A stretch of DNA of 64,000 nt, taken from the NCBI GenBank assembly GCA_022845895.1, contig AP025573.1, positions 523,501-587,500 of the forward strand, given 5' to 3'. Position 1 is the first letter of the stretch. Each line of letters begins with the position of its first letter. Below the pieces are notes generated by a model, which made no database searches, had not been told where the DNA came from, and saw only the letters and a program-made list of their open reading frames with translations. The stretch comes from Lachnospiraceae bacterium (GTDB lineage: Bacteria; Bacillota; Clostridia; Lachnospirales; Lachnospiraceae). A program made the position numbers and the translations under genes. Below are positions 59,493 to 64,000 of this stretch, one piece after another.

Positions 59493-60521
59493 ATGAGCGA
59501 AGAGAAAGAGATACTGATTCTTGCAATTGAGAGTTCGTGCGATGAGACAGCGGCAGCCGTAGTGAAAAATGGACGGGATGTGCTGTCTAATGTCATTTCT
59601 TCCCAGATTGATCTTCACACGTTATATGGCGGCGTCGTACCTGAAATTGCATCCAGAAAGCATATCGAGAAGATCAATCAGGTGATACAGGCGGCGCTTG
59701 ACGAGGCGGAGGTGACACTGTCCGACATCGATGCCATAGGAGTCACATATGGTCCGGGCCTCGTAGGAGCGCTGCTTGTGGGCACAGCTTCGGCCAAGGC
59801 GATTGCTTACGCTTCGAAAAAGCCGCTCGTAGGGGTCCATCATATTGAAGGTCATATCGCTGCTAACTTCATCGAACACAAGGAACTGGAGCCACCATTT
59901 TTCTCCTTGGTAGTGTCCGGGGGACATACCCATCTTGTCAGAGTTAACGATTACGGCAGATTCGATATCATCGGACGCACAAGGGACGATGCGGCAGGGG
60001 AAGCGTTCGACAAGGTTGCCAGGGCCATCGGGCTTGGGTATCCGGGCGGCCCTAAGATTGACAAAGTGTCTAAGCAAGGGAATCCTGACGCGATTGCATT
60101 TCCAAGGGCGCATATGGAAGATGCCCCTTTTGACTTCAGCTTCAGCGGCCTTAAGTCGGCCGTGCTGAATTATATCAACGGCTGCCGGATGAAGGGAGAG
60201 GCATACAGCCAGGCTGACGTGGCCGCCTCTTTTCAAAAAGCGGTTACGGATGTGCTTGTGGAACATGCGATGCATGCCGTGGAGGAATACCATATGGACA
60301 AGTTCGCCATAGCAGGCGGAGTGGCTTCCAACAGCGCGCTGCGCGAAGCCATGGCAAAAGCCTGTGCGGAGAGGAAAATCAAATTCTACTATCCATCGCC
60401 TGTCTACTGTACAGACAATGCGGCTATGATAGGCGTGGCGGCATATTATGAATATAGGAACGGCACAAGGCACGGATGGAATCTGAATGCGGTGCCTAAT
60501 CTAAAGCTCGGGGAGAGATAG
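59493..60521 (+). CDS. tsaD: tRNA N6-adenosine threonylcarbamoyltransferase TsaD
   Basis: Catalytic subunit that transfers the threonylcarbamoyl group to A37 of tRNA (342 residues). ASKHA domain with [20 protein letters not shown] near the start, the iron-binding histidines in [15 protein letters not shown] near 110-124, VSGGHTHLV near 137, and [17 protein letters not shown] near 271. Full-length with no anomaly. Together with tsaB and tsaE in this segment it leaves only TsaC to be found elsewhere. Confidence 0.96.
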   Translation: MSEEKEILILAIESSCDETAAAVVKNGRDVLSNVISSQIDLHTLYGGVVPEIASRKHIEKINQVIQAALDEAEVTLSDIDAIGVTYGPGLVGALLVGTASAKAIAYASKKPLVGVHHIEGHIAANFIEHKELEPPFFSLVVSGGHTHLVRVNDYGRFDIIGRTRDDAAGEAFDKVARAIGLGYPGGPKIDKVSKQGNPDAIAFPRAHMEDAPFDFSFSGLKSAVLNYINGCRMKGEAYSQADVAASFQKAVTDVLVEHAMHAVEEYHMDKFAIAGGVASNSALREAMAKACAERKIKFYYPSPVYCTDNAAMIGVAAYYEYRNGTRHGWNLNAVPNLKLGER

Positions 60522-60550
60522 ACTCGGGCATGTCGGGGGAATGTGAAGGT

Positions 60551-61276
60551 ATGGAAGTAAAGAAGAGGTGTACGGCTGTCGTGCTGGCGGCAGGACAGGG
60601 AACGCGTATGGGGACGTCTGTCCAGAAGCAGTATCTTGAGCTGGGAGGGAAGCCGTTAATCTGCTATGCATTAGAGACATTTGAAACGTCTTCGGTTATC
60701 GATGATGTCGTACTCGTGGTGGGAGCGGGACAGGAGACATATGTCCGTAATCAGATCATAGAGCCGTACGAATTTGCAAAGGTTACAGCCATCGTGGAAG
60801 GCGGCAGAGAAAGATATGATTCCGTCTATGAGGGGCTGAAAGCGGCAGTCCGTGATGAAAATGGACAGGTCCGCGACGGCTATGTCTTCATACATGACGG
60901 AGCAAGGCCATTCGTCGATGAAGAGATACTGCACAGGCAGTATGAAGCAGTCGGAACATACAGAGCCTGCGTTGCAGGAATGCCAAGCAAGGATACGGTA
61001 AAGCTTATTGATGATGACAACTATGCCGTAAAGACTCCAAAGAGAAAATATGTGTGGACGGTTCAGACACCGCAGGTATTTGAAAATTCTTTGATTATGG
61101 ATGCATATTCTAAGATGATGGGGGAAGACTGTGAAGGGATAACTGATGACGCCATGGCAGTAGAACGGTACATGGATGTGCCGGTGAAGCTTGTAGAAGG
61201 CTCGTACCGGAACATCAAGATTACAACGCCGGAAGACCTGGCAGTCGCCCGCGCTTTCGTTAATGGAAAAATTTGA
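60551..61276 (+). CDS. ispD: 2-C-methyl-D-erythritol 4-phosphate cytidylyltransferase
   Basis: Third step of the MEP isoprenoid pathway: CTP + MEP gives CDP-ME (241 residues). CTP-binding start TAVVLAAGQGTRMGTSVQKQ near 9-28, FIHDGARPFVDEEILHRQ near 107-124, KRKYVWTVQTPQVFENSLIM near 160 and NIKITTPEDLAVA near 220. An earlier in-frame ATG at 60530 would add 7 residues; neither has a strong ribosome binding site, and 60551 matches the family start. Last gene before the tRNA. Confidence 0.92.
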   Translation: MEVKKRCTAVVLAAGQGTRMGTSVQKQYLELGGKPLICYALETFETSSVIDDVVLVVGAGQETYVRNQIIEPYEFAKVTAIVEGGRERYDSVYEGLKAAVRDENGQVRDGYVFIHDGARPFVDEEILHRQYEAVGTYRACVAGMPSKDTVKLIDDDNYAVKTPKRKYVWTVQTPQVFENSLIMDAYSKMMGEDCEGITDDAMAVERYMDVPVKLVEGSYRNIKITTPEDLAVARAFVNGKI

Positions 61277-61295
61277 AAATCTTAATAATTATATA

Positions 61296-61324
61296 TTGAC
61301 GCTGTAATATATGTATGATAAAAT
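61296..61324 (+). promoter_or_regulatory. Promoter of tRNA-Ser
   Basis: TTGACG (61296-61301), 17-nt spacer, TAAAAT (61319-61324), 40 nt before the tRNA. Confidence 0.7.
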
Positions 61325-61364
61325 GCATATTGTCGCTGAGAAAGTGCGGCCTGATTGAATATGT

Positions 61365-61450
61365 GGAGAGGTATCGAAGTGGTCATAACGAGGCGGTCTT
61401 GAAAACCGTTTGTCCGAGAGGGCGCGTGGGTTCGAATCCCACCCTCTCCG
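61365..61450 (+). tRNA. tRNA-Ser (anticodon TGA)
   Basis: 86-nt cloverleaf: acceptor GGAGAGG (61365-61371) with CCTCTCC (61443-61449), discriminator G at 61450, anticodon arm GCGGT-CTTGAAA-ACCGT with anticodon TGA, a class II long variable arm (TTGTCCGAGAGGGCG region) and the T arm GTGGGTTCGAATCCCAC. CCA is not encoded. Followed by a terminator. Confidence 0.97.
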
Positions 61451-61462
61451 CTCTTAAAAGAG

Positions 61463-61498
61463 GAGCCGGAAATTCCGTAGAGGAGTTTCCGGCTCTTT
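61463..61498 (+). terminator. Terminator after tRNA-Ser
   Basis: Stem GAGCCGGAAA (61463-61472) with TTTCCGGCTC (61486-61495) and a short T run, directly behind the tRNA. Confidence 0.75.
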
Positions 61499-61642
61499 GC
61501 TTTATAATTCCGTAAAAAATGTATCAAAAGAGTAGAGTATATAGACGCACTGCCTTAATTGTATTAAATATTAATATATGATATGAAGGTGAAAATGCCT
61601 TTTGCTACCAGTATCATATTATACAAAAGGGGTGTTAGATAT

Positions 61643-64000
61643 ATGTTTGAAAAGGGGAAAATAATTGGCGCGTGTCTGCTGGCTGCAGTGTTGAGCTTCG
61701 TATGCGCAGCGACGCTGCGTGCCGATGGGCCTGCTACGGCGTCAGAGTCAGTACAGACGGATTTTTTTACGGGGATTAAAGTTGTAGACAAGGACAGGAA
61801 TGACATTGCCACGTTAAAAGATGTAAAACGGGGCACAGAGGTGTACCTCGTCTATCATTATATAATCCCGGCAGGAGGATATGAGACTGGGAAAGAATAT
61901 ACTTTTTCTATTCCAAAGGAAATACATATGGAAGACGGAACCACATTCCCTGTTACTATGGAGGGGAGTGAGGTGGCGCGGGGAACGGTACATTATGACA
62001 GTGCCCAGAGTCTGAATGTAGTTAAACTCGTTTTTTCTGATGCAGACGCGGTACAGGCAGGTGTGGAAGGAGATATCTGGATGGACGGGGAACTGTCAGA
62101 AGATGAGATACCAAACGAAGGGAAGCAGGACATCGATTTTGGCCTCGGGCTGCCTGACGGATCGGACAAGATAACCATTGACTTTGCCATTGACAAGCAG
62201 AGTGCGGAGGTATCTATCGTGAAGCAGGCAGGCAACCCGGATCTTGGCAGCCTGACGATACCATGGAGGATTACGCTTAAAGTGGAAAATGCGGCCCCAG
62301 CTGACCTTCCGGTCACGGGACTTTTGATAACGGATACGCTTCCCGAAGGGCTGAACTTCGATGAGACGGATCCTGATGCCTACAGTTGTGAAGAGGCAGA
62401 CGGCACACCGGTCACGGGCGGTTCCATAGCAAAGAGTGCAGCCGGGGAAATTACTTATGAGTTCCCAGGCGGTTTTTCTGCCGGGCTTGGCGACTCTTAT
62501 ACATTGACGCTGCAGACGTCTTTTGAATTGGGGATATTCAGCGGTGGCAAGGATTCTGTGAAATTTACCAACAAAGCGGAGGCGGCATATGAGTTCGTGG
62601 AGGAACCATACAAGAAAGATGATGCCGGTAACAGTATAGTAAACGCTGAGACAAAGAAGGCTGCAACAGGAGCTGCTGCTGCAGATGTGACAATCAACGG
62701 AAGGCTGCTGGATAAAGCAGGCGTGCTTGCAGGTGGTGGAGCAAGGGAGATTGACTGGACGGTGACGGTCAACAGCAACCGCCTGGGCATCCAAAATGCG
62801 AAGATAAGTGATACGATGCCGACAGGCCTTACAGTAAAGGGCGGGGCAGGAGGTGTAGTAATTCGAAATACAGCCGGAGACGACGTGACTTCTACCTTTT
62901 CCGGCGCTGTCACCGTGTCCGGACAGAATATAGCCGTCAGTCTTGGAGATATAGATGAAACTTATACGATACATTATACGACGACAGTGGCTGACGAATA
63001 CTACGATGAAAATAAGACGAAAGAGTTCAAAAACCATGTTGAGTTTACCGGAGGGCCGGGGCCTGACCCTTCTGTTTCCGTCACAAAAGATGCGTCGGTC
63101 AAGGTAAACAATGCTCTGATAGCCAAGACAGGCAGCTATAACCGGAAGAATCATACGATTACATGGACCATTACATTGAATCAATATGAAAGTACTCTGG
63201 GAAATCCTCTCCAGGTGGAAGATACGATACCAGAGGGGCTTACCTTTGTGAAAAAGGGCAGTGATTTCGTGGGGGCAGATGATATCCATATCACAAAAGG
63301 CAGTGATTCGGGTATTACGTTCCAATATGACGAGGACAGCCGCAAGCTGACGGGGAAGATAACAAAGGATATATCAGAAGTGGTAGAATTCCAGTTTCAG
63401 ACAACGGTAGATGACGCGAATATATGGGCGGTAAACGGTTATAAGAGCAGACCGTTTAAAAATGAAGCGGTCATCCTAACCGGCGGTGCAGAATATGCCG
63501 TCACATCTGAGCCTGAGATTATAAGTGAGATGTTTGCCAAGACAGCCGGCTCCTACGACAGTGCAACCGGTGAAATTGAGTGGCAGCTTACTTGCAACCA
63601 GAATGGAATGCCCTTCCATAACGCTTACATAGAAGACGTGATACCGGACGGCCAGGGGTATGTGGCGGGAAGCCTGAGCCTTAAGTCGCCGTCAGGGCAA
63701 CTGGTGACAGAGTCCTATGAGGCATCTTCAAGAACCCTTCGGATTGACCTGCCGTCGTACCTGGATAAGCAATATACCATGACGTTCAGGACGAAGATAA
63801 CGGACAGAGAATTCCTGGCGGCCAATACGACAAAGACATTCAGCAATACAGCTGTGCTTCATGGAGACGAACTGCCTGCGGCTATTACGTGCAAGGCGGA
63901 AAAAGAAGTGACAGGTTCCGTACTATCTAAAAAGGGTGAGGCTAAAAGGGACTCTGCCGGAATAAGCTACCTGGAATGGTCGGTGACGATAAACAAGAAC
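61643..64000 (+). CDS. Large surface adhesin with repeated Ig-like domains (3' end outside window)
   Basis: Open frame of 786 codons to the window edge without a stop. A signal peptide (MFEKGKIIGACLLAAVLSFV, cleavage near RADG) leads to about six related beta-sandwich repeats of 130-150 residues, each with a W-x-V/I-T-hydrophobic core: IPWRITLKVENAAP, IDWTVTVNSN, ITWTITLNQYES, IEWQLTCNQNG and LEWSVTINKN, followed by a strand such as VEDTIPEGLTFV or ITDTLPEGLNF. This resembles collagen-binding/DUF11-like adhesin domains of Gram-positive surface proteins. The sorting signal, if any, lies beyond the window. No gene precedes it in its operon. Confidence 0.85.
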   Translation, partial: MFEKGKIIGACLLAAVLSFVCAATLRADGPATASESVQTDFFTGIKVVDKDRNDIATLKDVKRGTEVYLVYHYIIPAGGYETGKEYTFSIPKEIHMEDGTTFPVTMEGSEVARGTVHYDSAQSLNVVKLVFSDADAVQAGVEGDIWMDGELSEDEIPNEGKQDIDFGLGLPDGSDKITIDFAIDKQSAEVSIVKQAGNPDLGSLTIPWRITLKVENAAPADLPVTGLLITDTLPEGLNFDETDPDAYSCEEADGTPVTGGSIAKSAAGEITYEFPGGFSAGLGDSYTLTLQTSFELGIFSGGKDSVKFTNKAEAAYEFVEEPYKKDDAGNSIVNAETKKAATGAAAADVTINGRLLDKAGVLAGGGAREIDWTVTVNSNRLGIQNAKISDTMPTGLTVKGGAGGVVIRNTAGDDVTSTFSGAVTVSGQNIAVSLGDIDETYTIHYTTTVADEYYDENKTKEFKNHVEFTGGPGPDPSVSVTKDASVKVNNALIAKTGSYNRKNHTITWTITLNQYESTLGNPLQVEDTIPEGLTFVKKGSDFVGADDIHITKGSDSGITFQYDEDSRKLTGKITKDISEVVEFQFQTTVDDANIWAVNGYKSRPFKNEAVILTGGAEYAVTSEPEIISEMFAKTAGSYDSATGEIEWQLTCNQNGMPFHNAYIEDVIPDGQGYVAGSLSLKSPSGQLVTESYEASSRTLRIDLPSYLDKQYTMTFRTKITDREFLAANTTKTFSNTAVLHGDELPAAITCKAEKEVTGSVLSKKGEAKRDSAGISYLEWSVTINKN

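Noticed and set aside
1..64000. CRISPR array, prophage or integron
   Set aside because: No regularly spaced short repeats, Cas genes, integrase or phage structural genes are visible.

Overview
The window looks like chromosome from a low-to-mid GC Firmicute of the Lachnospiraceae (Clostridium cluster XIVa, in the general range of Clostridium scindens, C. hylemonae or Dorea). Supporting this are the gene order of the secY-alpha ribosomal operon with a KOW-domain gene between map and infA, an L17 with a large internal insert, AdhE with Rex-like sites, corrinoid methyltransfer genes, strong AGGAGG ribosome binding sites and a TatA-less, Gram-positive style gene set. The species cannot be fixed from the sequence alone. 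No phage, insertion sequence transposase or CRISPR array is visible.

Layout. 1-9.1 kb: the end of the spc operon and the alpha operon (rplF fragment, rplR, rpsE, rpmD, rplO, secY, adk, map, KOW gene, infA, rpmJ, rpsM, rpsK, rpsD, rpoA, rplQ), with a 490-nt structured, gene-free stretch between rpmJ and rpsM, closed by a very strong hairpin. 9.2-18.6 kb: TetR regulator with an ornithine-cyclodeaminase-like enzyme, adhE, a kinase-like phosphotransferase, a secreted cell-wall hydrolase divergent from a DUF1444/HAD pair, and uppP. 18.6-19.4 kb: first copy of an ~815-bp non-coding, giant imperfect palindrome. 19.5-21.7 kb: polar amino acid ABC transporter. 21.9-26.4 kb: a small repressor-controlled membrane protein, then a cobalamin-riboswitch-led corrinoid methyltransfer system (corrinoid protein, MtaA-like methyltransferase, RACo-type activator) with decayed fragments around it. 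26.4-31.5 kb: ABC-F ATPase and the wreck of a sugar ABC transporter beside a DUF4091 gene. 31.7-37.2 kb: an SfsA-MutY fusion, hemerythrin, PAP2, GDPD, lipid kinase and TetR genes.

37.3-45.3 kb is a molybdenum island: xdhC, a ModE-like regulator, moaC, a MoeA-like gene, moaA, a MOSC gene and modABC, followed by remnants of ridA and of the molybdenum hydroxylase subunit. A 31-bp near-perfect direct repeat brackets it. 45.4-48.5 kb: tex and a YitT gene; 48.5-49.3 kb: the second palindromic element; 49.3-52.3 kb: nadABC; 52.5-53.6 kb: FMN riboswitch and ribU; 53.7-61.3 kb: a DUF134-NifX fusion, VOC and YcxB genes, then the tsaE-tsaB-rimI-tsaD tRNA modification cluster with a threonine aldolase, rnz and ispD; tRNA-Ser(UGA); and from 61.6 kb the start of a large surface adhesin running off the window.

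The most unusual signal is the pair of ~815-bp elements (18585-19402 and 48455-49269). Each consists of two inverted copies of a ~200-nt module facing a central bidirectional terminator-like hairpin. Across the four module copies the same stems are kept while their sequences change on both sides, which is the signature of a selected nucleic-acid fold. Both copies sit immediately behind stop codons. I do not recognise this element. Other points worth attention are an SfsA-MutY fusion, an in-frame DUF134-NifX fusion that keeps a perfect internal ribosome binding site, divergent promoters sharing one palindromic -35 box, and a likely non-standard ATT start under a two-operator control region.
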